The notes below the pieces were generated by a model, which did not search any database, was not told the DNA's origin, and saw nothing but the letters and a program-made list of their open reading frames with translations. A program made the translations under genes and the position numbers. DNA of 64,000 nucleotides from Dermanyssus gallinae (taxonomy: Eukaryota > Arthropoda > Arachnida > Mesostigmata > Dermanyssidae): contig QVRM01001391.1 in NCBI GenBank assembly GCA_003439945.1, positions 54,895-118,894 on the forward strand, given 5' to 3'. Shown in pieces: positions 11,525 to 22,249 of the stretch. Numbering within the stretch: position 1 is the stretch's first letter; each line of letters opens with the position of its first letter.

Positions 11525-11790
11525 TTTTGTTAACACTTTGAGAACCACATTTTAGAAGCTCGTAATAGGCTAAGCTGCCTGTGGCGTCATTGCGTTCTCG
11601 TATTGGGTTTACATAAGCTTTGTCCAGCAGAGGTATGTAGCAGCAGCAGGCCGATGACAACCACGTCCAACAATTACAACCCCCGCAAAGCCGGGATTCG
11701 AACTCGCGATTGTCTTTGCTAACTATGATTGCCATAGCAACGTCCCGTTTCGAACGGTGCGTTAGCCGCCTACACCACCGCCGCTACAAA
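11525..11790 (-). repeat. SINE-A copy 2, tRNA-derived, inverted
   Basis: Reverse complement is closely similar to 9807-10075. The tRNA-like head is better preserved: an A-box-like GGTGTAGGCGGCTAACG (about 11762-11778) and B-box GAGTTCGAATCCCGGC (about 11690-11706). No poly(A) tail is left at the 3' end near 11525. Confidence 0.85.
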
Positions 11791-11799
11791 CCTACTGCT

Positions 11800-13450
11800 A
11801 ACTACCGCTTGTATTACTGCTATGATCGATTCGTGATTCGTTGCAGCTTATGCAATAAGAAGCGTGAGCGCCCTATGGCCAATATATAGGATGCGTGTAC
11901 GACAGTTCTAGGCCGGTACCCAGGGCACAAGATTATAACGCCATCCAAACTAGGTAAAATAGGGCTGCGAGCTCTGCCACCACTAGCGAGGTAGTGTTTC
12001 TGTGCCAATATGTTCTCCTGCCGAGCGTCTACCTAGCTACAGCTCTTGGGAAACAGTCAGTATGCCGACAACTCCACCGGTTATGAAGCGGCAGTCGCAT
12101 GTGGCGCCTAATACACCGTTTAAAAATGCATGGGTGTCATTATGCCTAAAATTCGCTTTCAACGGAAGTCGTATAAGATTGACTTTGCGATGTTTCAACG
12201 GTTTCTTCGGTTTTAAAAAACCTTGAGGGCAATTGCTTTAAAGTAATGCCTAACGAGAGACAACCGCATGCCAGCGATTATTTTCTATGAGCTATTTATG
12301 TATTGAATTCAAGTAGTTAGGGCAAAATAAACAATCTATACATTGACTGAATTAGCGCAAAATAAACAGACAGCATATGGTGCAACTTTGCGCAACAAAC
12401 ACAACACTACCGCCTAAGTCACTGTCCCTTTTTTTTAGCTTTAAAGCAAACACGATCACATATGAAGTGCAAAAGGTTTGATCTGCATATGATGAGTGCT
12501 CTTTAGAAAAACGTCGTATAGTATAAACGTTTAGTATTGTACCGGCTATCAAGCTCCATGGACGTTGGCCATATCCTCCCTAATGCTCGACCCCTTTTTA
12601 ACTAAAGGAGATATCTGTATTGTATTGTGCTATTTCTTCATCGTCCCAGGCCTAAGAATTCTCCAAAGCTCGCTGGCAGCAGCTATTCTAAGAGTTACAA
12701 ATTCATTAAGCACAGGCTCCTTTCTGCCCCGTAAGCAAAGATTTGTACACGGATGGTCGTTTTGGTATTTTCGTTAACGCTACAGTGAATATATGCTATA
12801 ACTCTACGTAACGTCAACCCCTTCTATACAACGCAAGCACTGCCAGATGCCTGTTCAGATGGCACTAATGACGAGACCTTAATTACATTCTCTCACTGCA
12901 GTCAGAACTCACCGCTCTCACAACAAGAACCGCTCAAACAGGTTCGATAAGTTGCATGCAATGGCGTAGATAGTACAAGCAATGTGTTGAAAGAATATAT
13001 AGTAGCGTAGTACGTATGCGACATTCAGCAATCCAAGTACGATATTAACTGGATCTTGCCAAATAGCAACAAAAGAAAACAACTAAAATACTAGGTTTAT
13101 TAATGAATGACAGAAACGTCGCTTTACGCCAAACAGTGTCTACGACATATCTATTAAGCGCAAAAATAAGTAACGGCGTTGCAAAAGCTCTTTTTACTTC
13201 AAATTTTCGTGAAATAAAGCCGCATTCAATAAAAATAAAAAATAAAGGTAAGCGAACTTTATTTGGTGGAATTACAAGGCTAAACAAGGGGCATACCCAC
13301 GACACCTTCTCAATCTAGTGGAGTCTAGACAATCCAACGGATACTTCCCTCACATCTTATTGAACATGAAGGGGCTGTTAGCACTTAATTTTTCAGAAGC
13401 TAAATGATTCCGTACGGACATTGTAGCATCCTTAGATTGCCTGTTTCTTG
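11800..13450. other. intergenic, nothing recognised
   Basis: No conserved frame, repeat or RNA gene could be supported. Short open frames such as 12002-12226 and 12565-12777 lack motifs. Confidence 0.4.
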
Positions 13451-13453
13451 TCA

Positions 13454-13612
13454 AGTCCTGTGGCGTGGTACATTCGCGTGCGCCTTGCGACCAGAGAAGA
13501 CAGGGGTTTGATCTACGCCGTTGCATATTTCCATTTATGGGGTCCCTTACGAACAATGCAAACGAAATTTCGTGGACGTTAAATGTTGGCTGAGAGTCAG
13601 CACGAATAATTT
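13454..13612 (+). repeat. SINE-B copy 1
   Basis: Related to 14594-14770, 16321-16495 and 51451-51621. The common order is a head GGCGTGGTRCATTCGC, a B-box region (here decayed to GGGGTTTGATCTACG), TTGCATAT, then GTGGACGTTAAAT and a GCTGAG-type tail. This is the most diverged of the four copies. Confidence 0.75.
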
Positions 13613-14593
13613 TTAAAATTCTTGTTTCCTGTTCGTCAAACACTATTTTGCTTGTGAATCAAGATCACGCCTATTTGAAGACTTTTAAGCTCGTGTCTCA
13701 TTGACGGGCCAGTATAAGATCGTATGTACTTGTAACTTGTTAATGGATCATTCTTACATATTGCATGCGAGGCCAAATATAAATCTAACACCTTCAAAAG
13801 CCTATGTCGAAATCAAACAGTGGACATTGAAGCCATTTAATTTCTGGTGCTATACAAATGAGTCATTTTTAGCCAATTTTATTTCCTAGAGGCAATTACT
13901 TAAGCCCGGGCTGCTATAGATTGACACAAAAACTAAGCGGCAGACGCAATCTTCGTACTTTAACTGTACAAAGAATGCGTACGGAGATTGTGTGTCCCAA
14001 ACAAACGGGACTAAAAGAAGTTCCGTTTGACTGGAACACACAGCCGCATGTTGATAAGACGTTCGCCTTCTTGCATTTATCTTCAGAACTTCATTGATGA
14101 CTAGTGGACCCCTGATGTACTTGAAAGCGGCTCGTTCTCGCCAGAGTCAGATCACAGGCATATAGGAGTGTTTCGGCACGCACTGACTCACAATATTCTC
14201 TAATGTAGCCGGTCAGATTACTCAATTAAACCGAGAACGTAATAGGAGGCAAGTTATCTCGTTACGCTACACTTGTTCGTTGATCAAATTGGTCTAACTC
14301 TGCAACGCCACCTATACTTAAACGGGATTTGCCCGTACGATCGATGTTGTTAAAGCTCAATAAGACATCCAACGTTAGCCAGCTTAAATAGAATTCTACC
14401 TCTCGGAGTTCTGCAAACTGTTGCTTTGAAGTCCTCGAACACTTAGTAGTAAAGAGGGGTTTGTTGAGTTCCGTTTTTCCGTTCCAACTTAGCGTCAGCA
14501 TTTTAAACCAGCACGCGCTGTTTGTGAGTATTTGCTGGCCTGCGCTGTCAGTTGCATGATATTTGTCACATTGCGTTCTAGAGTATTTGTGTC

Positions 14594-14770
14594 GGGCCCG
14601 GTGACGTGGTGCATTCGCCTGCGCCTCGCGACCGGAGGTGACACATAGGTGCGCGGTTCGAGCCCCACCGTTGCACATATGTATTTATGGCGGTCCGTCT
14701 ATAAAGCAATGCTAAAATAAGTCCCGTGTACATTAAATCTTGGCTGAGGGTTAGTAGCCCGAAAAGTTTA
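14594..14770 (+). repeat. SINE-B copy 2, tRNA-derived
   Basis: About 177 bp with a pol III B-box GCGGTTCGAGCCCCACC (about 14651-14667) and an upstream GACGTGGTGCATTCGCCTG head acting as A-box region. It is followed by a family-specific body and an AGCCCGAAAAGT end. Reverse-strand open frames through it (14262-14678) are chance frames. Confidence 0.85.
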
Positions 14771-14779
14771 TACTAGATA

Positions 14780-15280
14780 CATATATCATTGTAGAATAAA
14801 TGTACTCTGGCTCTTGGTGCTTATCAGTGTTGGCTTATCACGGCCGTCGAACGTGGTATTAAAGCTTGTTTTAGATGGAGGAGGGAGCCGTTTAAAACGT
14901 AGTCACTTAACTACGACGGTACATCTGACTCTGAACTAGCAACGAGTTTCTAACGATCGTTTACCGTGAGCGACGTTCAACGCTAAGAAAACAACAACAA
15001 ATATAGCTGTCGATGATGTATGTAAAACACGCATAGCCTGCAAACAACTACTTTGGAACTCAGTTCCTCAAGACCACGTTCTCACATAACTAACACTCTT
15101 TGCAAAGAGGTTGTCTCTTTAGAAACACTCGATTGCGTTCACCAATCGCTAGATATACGCGCCTACATCGGTCATAGAAGCTTGCATAGATCTTAGTCAG
15201 ATTTGATGAAAGGTTCTGTGGAATGACGGCAGCTCTGTTAAGGATTTTTCTTCCTCTATGTTGGTTCATGGCTAGACACC
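14780..15280. other. intergenic, nothing recognised
   Basis: No coding signal, repeat copy or RNA gene seen. Confidence 0.4.
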
Positions 15281-15284
15281 TAAT

Positions 15285-15331
15285 CGAGTAATATTATTTA
15301 CTATACGATGTATAGTAAATAATATTACTCG
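15285..15331. repeat. perfect 21-bp hairpin, 5-base loop
   Basis: CGAGTAATATTATTTACTAT(A) at 15285-15305 and its exact reverse complement at 15311-15331 flank CGATG. It may be a regulatory hairpin, a palindromic target, or a relic of a small inverted-repeat element. Confidence 0.85.
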
Positions 15332-15339
15332 ACTCATAA

Positions 15340-16315
15340 CTGCCACAAACACACACATGTTTAGATCCAATCTGCTTTGTCTATCAGAGAAAGTGTATGA
15401 CAAAAAAGCCGGACATTCATGATATTTTGATATTATTCTAGTGTTTTTACAGTTGACTACATCACGCCTAATAATAAAAACAATTAAGCAATCCGCATTG
15501 CTCCCATACAAGCAACGGGTAGATCGTTCTTATTCTTTAGCCCTGTATTGCCTTTTTGTCACATTCAACGTTATATTATACCAACCCTATTAAAAAAATA
15601 ATACACACTTCGCATATATATATATATATTTATATATAATGGTCAGGACAACCTCGAATGTATTTTCCTGGAAATTGTCTCGACTGCTGAGCTCCACCGT
15701 TGCGGCATTGGGTTAACAAGTATGTAACATAAGAGTTTGACAAAAGTAGTGATATCAAACATATGTGCATTTCTTTATACGTTTTACCCATGTGTCGCTG
15801 GCCTTATTGCTATAGAATTGAATAAAACAATCAGCCATTTATGTTCTCGGAGATTCCTTTTATCTGAAGCTATAGACACATTTCACAGGCAAACTTATCG
15901 TTTGCCCGTTTCGTCCGAGTAACTCTTGTATTTCTGAACTGTTTTTGCACTGTCAATGCTATTAATTTTAAGAGTTGCGTGGCATGGGGCTTTTAGAGCC
16001 TTAGCGTGTAGCACTCGTAGAAAACCCCGGGAAACTCCAAAGAAGCCGATGTTATAAATGTGCTTCATCGTTTTATTAGCTTTTACACTAAGATTCCTAC
16101 AAAAACAAAGAGTCAATAAATTTTTGCGTGCGCGGAACTCTCCTAGACTGGACACGCCCGAACCTGGAAAATATGTAATATTTTCACTTATTTTAGCCGG
16201 TGTACACGTTCATAAGGAAACAATTGTTACTTCTAATATTTAAGCAAATAAAATACATTTATACCTATAAAAAGAAAAAAAAATCTCTTATTGCACTTGA
16301 TTAAACAGGAGACCT
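15340..16315. other. intergenic, nothing recognised
   Basis: AT-rich with a short TA run near 15616. Frames at 15737-15922 and 15895-16155 have no motif. Confidence 0.4.
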
Positions 16316-16320
16316 TTAAA

Positions 16321-16495
16321 CTTTTTGGGATGACTCTTAGCCAAGATTTAACGTCCACTGACTGCTTTTTGCATTGCTTCGTGAGACGGACCCCCATAAA
16401 TACAAATGTGCAACGGTGGGGCTCGAACCCGCGCACCTGTGAGTGAGTCCTCCGATCGCGAGAGGCAGGCGAATGCATCACTCCACCGGGCTCGA
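16321..16495 (-). repeat. SINE-B copy 3, tRNA-derived, inverted
   Basis: Reverse complement matches the family. The B-box reads GCGGGTTCGAGCCCCACCG, the best preserved of the four, with head GCCCGGTGGAGTGATGCATT. It ends at 16321 with the AGTCATCCCAAAAAG variant of the family tail. Confidence 0.85.
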
Positions 16496-16499
16496 CTAA

Positions 16500-16840
16500 A
16501 CAAGTTACCTAAATAGGATAGGAGGCTGGTGATTTTGATAAGCATAGTTTTAGTAATGATTCAATTCGATTTAGCCAACTAAGAGATTATGCTAAACAAA
16601 TGATGTGACCTACTTACATAACTTACTTTAGTCATCAGCTTCACTTCTTTAGTTCCCGCTTGATTACACACGGCAGCTGATTCTAACAGAGATAAGAATA
16701 CGGTGTAAGTGGGTTTGTGCGCCCTACACTAGTCACGATAGCTGCTCATGATGCAGCATGCGTCATGGCCTTCCTGGAACCGCCTAAAAAGCAAAAACGG
16801 AAAAGCTCAATAACGCACGAGTTTATTAATTAGTTGGCAA
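16500..16840. other. intergenic, nothing recognised
   Basis: No feature seen. Confidence 0.4.
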
Positions 16841-16849
16841 ACAAAAGAG

Positions 16850-17480
16850 AGAAATACTTACACTCCCGCCCTTTAACCGCGATTTAATACGCGCGGACCC
16901 GAACGGGAGTGCCCACCAGCCCGAATTGACAGGCCGGCAGATCCCCCACCCTCCCCCCTATCGAGGTTCGGAATGGGGGTACCACACTACTCCACCGTAC
17001 CGATTAGACGCGTTCACCTCGCGATTCCGCGTTACACCCCGGAATATACCTTCCCCCCGAAGGACGTCGGACCACTCCAGGGCAGGGGTTCCCCGCAAAA
17101 TACGGGGCCAGAAGGTCCTCTCGACCGGTGGTCTGCGTTCGTGTGGCCACTTCTCACTCATTTTGCCTATTAAGCCAAGGCAGCAGGCGTCCCGGACGGT
17201 ACCACCGAGTGTCACTCGGGGCGTTAACCGTCCAGCCCGGGGGACTTCTATGCAGCACAAGCCCCCCGTATTGGCAGTAACCTTAACAGCCCTCGAATGG
17301 GCCACGACAGGATGACAATATAAATTCGTTGACACCCAAATCTATCGTATGCCTTGCCCCCCGGTTAGTTGTTAAAACACGGGAGTGTCGGTTTCGGGAG
17401 TTTGTATCGTCTGACTAACTTACAAGTGGGCCAGTGAAGGTCCCCGCAGCGCGTGGCAGTCACGCACCAGCGGACCAAGG
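16850..17480. other. GC-rich island of unknown identity
   Basis: This segment is visibly richer in C and G than everything around it, with runs such as CCCCACCCTCCCCCC. Open frames span it on both strands (16926-17315 and 16958-17335), which is expected of GC-rich DNA and is not evidence of coding. The string CACTCCCG (16861) recurs inverted as CGGGAGTG (about 16909 and 17385). It could be the 5' region of a retroelement or a horizontally different insertion. No domain is recognised. Confidence 0.4.
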
Positions 17481-17489
17481 CCGGTAAGA

Positions 17490-18095
17490 GAGTCATACTA
17501 AGCATTGGTGCCAACGACTACGAACTGTAAGCGCTACGCAGCATTTGCAACTCTAGTGGTAGTCAATATACTGGTGATTATGCCAGAACGGACTATTGAA
17601 AAACTTGAATGTAAAATAAATGGCTTAACAATAAACACGGAAAATTAGTCGGGATAACTTTACATCAAGGAACGGGCTGTTTTTGACCAAAGCGTAAGGA
17701 GACGGAGTCTGGAGTTCAAGGCTTTGCTTGACGCCTGTCTTTGCAGGAATCGAGTTAGCTTGCCAGGAAGTTGAGGCAAACAAGCGATTTTGGAAAATTG
17801 CTCTCTGAAAATTGACAGATCTGTTCGACAGAACGACTGTGCAATGTTGTAGATGTATCGTCGATTGTCGGTGCGCAAAAATCTTTGAGCTCCAAAACCC
17901 TAGAGCAACACCTCCTGAGCCTAACGGTCATCTTACAACAGAAAAAAGGGTCTTAAAAACGGCGAAACGACTTGAATTAAAGCTTACCTTAAATTAGAGG
18001 CTGCCTTGATACTGCTGTGGTTCTTGTCGTTTCTGTTGCTACTGTTTTAGTAGTTGCTGAACAGTAGCGCAAACGTGTTAAGCGACTTTAGCCAA
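17490..18095. other. intergenic, nothing recognised
   Basis: Returns to AT-rich composition without recognisable frames. Confidence 0.4.
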
Positions 18096-18099
18096 AGGG

Positions 18100-18630
18100 G
18101 CAGAGACATGGTTGAGGGGCTGCCCATACTGCATCACTTGGTACGTTACTACAGCGCATAAAACAGATAGTATAGCGTCCGGATTACTTCCAGGAACGGG
18201 CAGGGCCTGCCCCCCCCCCCGCACAACTAACCGATGCGGCGTCATGCCCTGTGTATTGAGCTCGGTAGGCCATCGCGCACGGTAGGCCGCCTCTAATGAC
18301 ATCCTTGACATTCGCGGGTTACCATTGCACTCTCGAACCATTACTGACTCGTTAGCCTCTTCTATGGTCAGTGCGACGCACAGATTACGCCATGGCGATG
18401 AGGCCAATAAGTGCAGGAAGTGCATGCCAGTATAAGATACTCGCCCAACGTTTGCGAAACGCTAGTGAACGGGGTCCACTAACGCACAAGCTTATTCAAC
18501 GGGGAGTCGGGCATGCTCACCCCAGCTCGCCTCGGCGTACCCACGATTGCTCGATTTTCATAGAGGGGACGCAGCATTCGTGCGGGGAGGACTCTGCTGA
18601 ATTGGCCAACCTCAAGTCTAGATGACGCGT
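18100..18630 (+). pseudogene. non-LTR retroelement C-terminal fragment (same family as 46.6 kb)
   Basis: With frameshifts, the plus strand reads HHLVRYYSA (about 18132), TDSLASSMV (about 18340), DEANKCRKC (about 18390), GPLTHKLIQR (about 18474) and RGDAAFVRGG (about 18565). The same order occurs in the copy at 46550-47590: HHGLSCALSA, TDSLAPSMV, AEANKCRKY, GPLTLNLIQR, RGNAASVRGT. A run of about 11 C at 18210 adds to the decay. The element 5' part is absent, and function is lost. Confidence 0.7.
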
Positions 18631-18719
18631 GGAGGGTCAGAAAACGCGTTACGTCCCGCATTTGCATAATGAAAACGTCTGCTTAGAGAATATTGTTTCT
18701 CCGCTGTTATGTTAATAAG

Positions 18720-18776
<57 letters not shown>
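18720..18776. repeat. (TA)n microsatellite
   Basis: TA dinucleotide array with two CA interruptions. Confidence 0.95.
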
Positions 18777-18779
<3 letters not shown>

Positions 18780-18780
<1 letters not shown>

Positions 18781-19920
18781 GTTAACCTATTTTAAACTAT
18801 ACCTGTTTTAGTAGGTTCATCCTTTTCCTTATAGCAGTGCAAACCGTACACGGGCATTAGCCTTACGGAAAAACGAGTCATGTTATGGTCATCGAACATG
18901 TTATTAATAAAACGCACTTATAAAAAACGTTGGATTTAGACAGTATTTTGCATCGACACACAATAAACTGACACTGCGGTATAGTTTCCACGCAAAAGTA
19001 TGCACAAAAATGTAACAAGAAGCTTCCACTTGGAATAAAACATAATCGCTTTTATTGTCACATAAAAGGGTGTGTGGTACAATCATCATGGTCATACATG
19101 CACTTTTACCAATATACGTACTGCTGAAAGAAAAACATAACTAATCACCAAATAGGCGAGTGCTATTTGAATTTGCATGCGCCCATTTAGCCATCCGCCA
19201 AGCAGACAATCCGTTCACGAACTCACTGCGAACCACGGCTTTTCGAGTGACAAACGCAGACTTTCGAATGATATTTTTCTGCTGCAAACTAATGTTGAGT
19301 TAGAAATGTGGCTTTCCCTTGATAAGATGGGCATTAATGAATTTGTAAGGGATATTACTGGATATTAAAGAATATTAATGGATACTTCGCTAACGTACGG
19401 ATGCGATGTCATGGTGATGTCTTAGAGCAGTATCGGGACAGAGACAGCAAGAATGAGAGCTATTTTGGTCTTCTGTTTTGACCATTTTCTCTTTCTTAAG
19501 CTAGCCATAATAGCTATTGCCAAGTAACCGCCAAAGGCTTAGCGATATATATATATATATATATATATGTCCACCGCAACAATGTGGTTAAAAAATCCGC
19601 GACTCTAATTTCATGATTTGTGCGTTCTGTCACAATATCAAAATAGGTTGACCAACTAGGTTGAGGGTCAGCTAATAAAACAAGCTCTGATTACGCTGAT
19701 GGCACATACGTCAGTCTTTGCAAAGACGCTTCTCATGTAGGACGGTTGACAAAATAACTTCTGACTTTTAGTTAGGCTAGTGCTAGTCATACTTTGTCAG
19801 TGCACTCCCGATTAAAATAAGGACCATCATTCCCTTTTCATACAATAATATTCTATTGTCACGCAGGATAACTCTGACTAAACAACCCAAGACAACTAGC
19901 GTAATTGTTCGCATATCTAC
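18780..19920. other. intergenic, nothing recognised
   Basis: AT-rich; includes a (TA)n run at 19545-19568. No supported gene. Confidence 0.45.
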
Positions 19921-19924
19921 AATA

Positions 19925-19953
19925 TTAGGTAAGTCAAAAAGTTCGTCGGCTTT
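19925..19953. repeat. mariner left terminal inverted repeat
   Basis: Exact reverse complement of 21180-21208. Confidence 0.97.
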
Positions 19954-20105
19954 CTGGACCACATTTTTGAAATTCCCGCGCTCTGCAGCAGGGCCACCTG
20001 AGAGTGCGGCTGGGAAATTTGCATTCAGAAGCAGACCCGTGGCGGCGCGACGGTATACCGGTTCCAACTTTACCGTTTAGTTTGCGGAATTGGCAGCTGT
20101 TTGCA

Positions 20106-21134
20106 ATGAAGGACAAAAATACGCATTTTCGACACATTATGTTGTTCTCCTACCGTGAAGGCATAAGTGCAGCGCAAACAACCCGGAGGATATGTGCAGT
20201 CTACGGCGAAAACGCAGTACACAAATCCACAGTCGAAAAGCGATTCGCCCGTTTCAAAGCTGGAAACTTCAATCTCGAAGATGAACCGAGGTCAGGACGA
20301 CCCAATGTTGTGGAGACCGACGAAGTCATAAGCCTGGTTACTTCGAACCCAGGTTTGATCATAAAAGAAATTGAAGATGTAACGGGAGTCTCCCACGGAA
20401 CCGTTTGGAATCGCCTCCATGATGCAGGTTTCTCGTGCAAGCGGAATATCTGGCTACCACACGACCTCAATGATAGGCAGCTTGAAGGGCGAGTCGATAC
20501 CTGTCACGCACTCCTCCGGAAGAACTCGAATGAGCCATTTCTGAGGAGATTGATAACCGGCGATGAAAAATGGATACTCTACAGAAACGTAACACAGAAA
20601 AGAAGTTGGGTCCCCAGAGGTTCTCAGGCCGCAGCTATCCCTAAACCCGAAATTCATCAGAAGAAGGTTATGCTGTGCTGCTGGTGGGACTGTAAGGGCG
20701 TCGTGTATTTTGAGCTGCTTCCAATGGGTCAGACGATCAACTCCGTCGTCTACTGCAGACAACTCGAAGATTTGAAGGCTGCAGTAGCAACGAGGCGCCC
20801 GGAATTGTCAAACAGGTGGGGCGTCACTTTTCAACATGATAAGGCGACACCACACAAAAGTTTGGCCACCCGGCAAAAATTGGCGGAGTTTGACTGGGAT
20901 GTGCTGCCGCACCCAGCTTATAGTCCTGATCTCGCACCACCTGATTATCACTTGTTCAGGTCTCTCCAGAAGTCCCTTGATGGCACAACATTTGAATCTT
21001 TGGAGGCTATAAAAAATCACCTCACTCAATATTTCGACGAGAAGGACAAGACGTTCCGGGAGAAAGGAATCATGGATCTACCGAGGCGATGGGCGAAGGT
21101 TATCGAACAAAACGGTCAATATATCATTGAATAA
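20106..21134 (+). CDS. mariner transposase (DD34D), intact
   Basis: 342 residues, close to the usual length of about 345. The ATG at 20106 was chosen because the open frame upstream (from 20004) runs through non-conserved leader, while conserved sequence starts at FRHIMLFSYREG. Helix-turn-helix 1 covers about residues 10-50, then DEPRSGRP (59-66) leads to helix-turn-helix 2 (about 85-110). W-L-P-H-D-L (116-121) corresponds to the family W-V-P-H-x-L. Catalytic triad: D153 (ITGDEKW), D245 (FQHDKATPH), D280 (SPDLAPPDYHLF), with 34 residues between the last two. The K after HD replaces the usual N. The enzyme excises the element and inserts it at TA. It should act in the nucleus as a dimer. No stops or frameshifts. 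Confidence 0.96.
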   Translation: MKDKNTHFRHIMLFSYREGISAAQTTRRICAVYGENAVHKSTVEKRFARFKAGNFNLEDEPRSGRPNVVETDEVISLVTSNPGLIIKEIEDVTGVSHGTVWNRLHDAGFSCKRNIWLPHDLNDRQLEGRVDTCHALLRKNSNEPFLRRLITGDEKWILYRNVTQKRSWVPRGSQAAAIPKPEIHQKKVMLCCWWDCKGVVYFELLPMGQTINSVVYCRQLEDLKAAVATRRPELSNRWGVTFQHDKATPHKSLATRQKLAEFDWDVLPHPAYSPDLAPPDYHLFRSLQKSLDGTTFESLEAIKNHLTQYFDEKDKTFREKGIMDLPRRWAKVIEQNGQYIIE

Positions 21135-21179
21135 AAATACTGTTGTCTGCATAAATAAGGCTCTTTAAAATCGGGTAAA

Positions 21180-21208
21180 AAAGCCGACGAACTTTTTGAC
21201 TTACCTAA
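21180..21208. repeat. mariner right terminal inverted repeat
   Basis: Exact reverse complement of 19925-19953. Confidence 0.97.
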
Positions 21209-21306
21209 TACATATGCTGCAATCTACATATGCACATATGGCGTCACTACACTCCCAAGTACTTGCTGTTGTAACAATTGCTTTAACATTTGGTGTTTTA
21301 TAGATA

Positions 21307-21325
21307 TCTGTTTATACAACTAGGG

Positions 21326-21364
<39 letters not shown>

Positions 21365-21396
21365 CTAAATTATTTAGCCCAAGTTGTATAAACAGA
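21307..21396. repeat. inverted repeat around a (TA)n loop
   Basis: A 23-bp arm at 21307-21329 (TCTGTTTATACAACTAGGGC...) is repeated inverted at 21374-21396 with one mismatch. The loop is mostly a (TA)n array. It may be a tiny fold-back element whose centre expanded as a microsatellite. Confidence 0.8.
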
Positions 21397-21399
21397 CAT

Positions 21400-22035
21400 T
21401 AGTCTAAATAGGCAGGAGCACTGCCACAATGCGGCAAAACATACTAGTTTATCGTATTTTGGAAGCCAAAAATGCATAGTTTTTGATTTTTAACTAAAAT
21501 TGTATTATTCATGAATCGCTTGCTTAAGACACACTATTCGCTTCTTTTTCGGATGCGGTTCAGTGCGACAATACGACAGCAATAGTGGGTGCAATAAGGG
21601 GCTGTCTCGAAGACAAGCTCGACTGGTAGCGCTCTTCACAAGCCCTTGTGCAGTGATTTATTCGTATGCCCCTGGGACCCTGCAATTAAATAATTAATAA
21701 CATATGTTATATATCTCCTGTTTGCCGTCATCTTATTGCGCAGTCCGCTACTGTATACATTTTAAATACAGCTGCATTGGCGAGCCGCCATGTTCGTAGG
21801 ACTGCACTATTGAACACGCATGTGTATTCGCCTGGGGATCAGGGACACTTTGTCGTTGCAGATGAGTTATGCGGTCTATAGATTTGGCAGATTCGAATAG
21901 TCGCCGCCAGTTGCGTACTGAGGCAGTGGTGAAAATGACAAACAGTCAAGTAGCGACAACAGCACATTAATCACCGCAAATTTGACATCATAAGGTCGTT
22001 CATCGCCATACGGTGGGCATGGCGACAATGGGCTG
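21400..22035. other. upstream region of the 22-24 kb gene candidate
   Basis: No coding signature. It may contain distal regulatory sequence of the following gene, but no specific site is claimed. Confidence 0.35.
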
Positions 22036-22040
22036 ATGAC

Positions 22041-22048
22041 TATAAAAG
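22041..22048 (+). promoter_or_regulatory. TATA box candidate (TATAAAAG)
   Basis: TATAAAAG lies 108 bp before the ATG of the exon at 22156. A start site about 25-30 bp downstream (near 22070) would give a short leader containing CAG/CAA repeats (about 22098-22118). This spacing fits a metazoan core promoter. Confidence 0.55.
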
Positions 22049-22155
22049 CTTGCCAAGGTGCCAAAGTTAGGTCACTTGGCATCTTGGTGAAGTAATCGCA
22101 GCAGCAGCAACAGCAGCACACGTAGATACACTGTGCTGCCACCAAAATTGAAGCT

Positions 22156-22246
22156 ATGACCCGCACAACCACAACGAGGACAGCGATGTCGACCCGAAGG
22201 ATAAAGTCGCTTGAGGTCGTCTTCCTACTAATTGCGATTATACAAG
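22156..22246 (+). CDS. candidate first coding exon with signal peptide
   Basis: ATG at 22156 opens 30 codons plus one base and stops exactly before GTAAGT (22247-22252), a strong 5' splice site. The peptide is rich in Thr and Arg at the start (MTRTTTTRTAMSTRRIKS), followed by a hydrophobic core EVVFLLIAIIQ: the layout of a signal peptide or a single membrane anchor. The exon ends in phase 1. The next good coding block on this strand is 23301-24160, and joining there keeps frame. The product would enter the secretory pathway. The prediction rests on promoter, signal sequence and donor lying in the expected order. No homology is recognised. Confidence 0.55.
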
Positions 22247-22249
22247 GTA

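Larger units (their letters stand above)
19925..21208 (+). mobile_element. intact-looking mariner transposon, 1284 bp
   Basis: Perfect 29-bp terminal inverted repeats (19925-19953 and 21180-21208, beginning TTAGGTAAGTCAAAAAGTTC) flank one uninterrupted transposase gene. TA duplications lie outside at 19923-19924 and 21209-21210. Length and layout are those of complete mariner elements. Perfect repeats and an open gene suggest a recent insertion, possibly still active. Confidence 0.97.

Noticed and set aside
9760..17190. About 20 bp shared between 9768 and 17171 (AGCCAAGGCAGCAGGC)
   Set aside because: The match does not extend beyond this string, so it is too short to call a repeat family.
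16926..17335. 129- and 125-codon frames on opposite strands
   Set aside because: GC-rich sequence gives long frames on both strands; no motif favours either.
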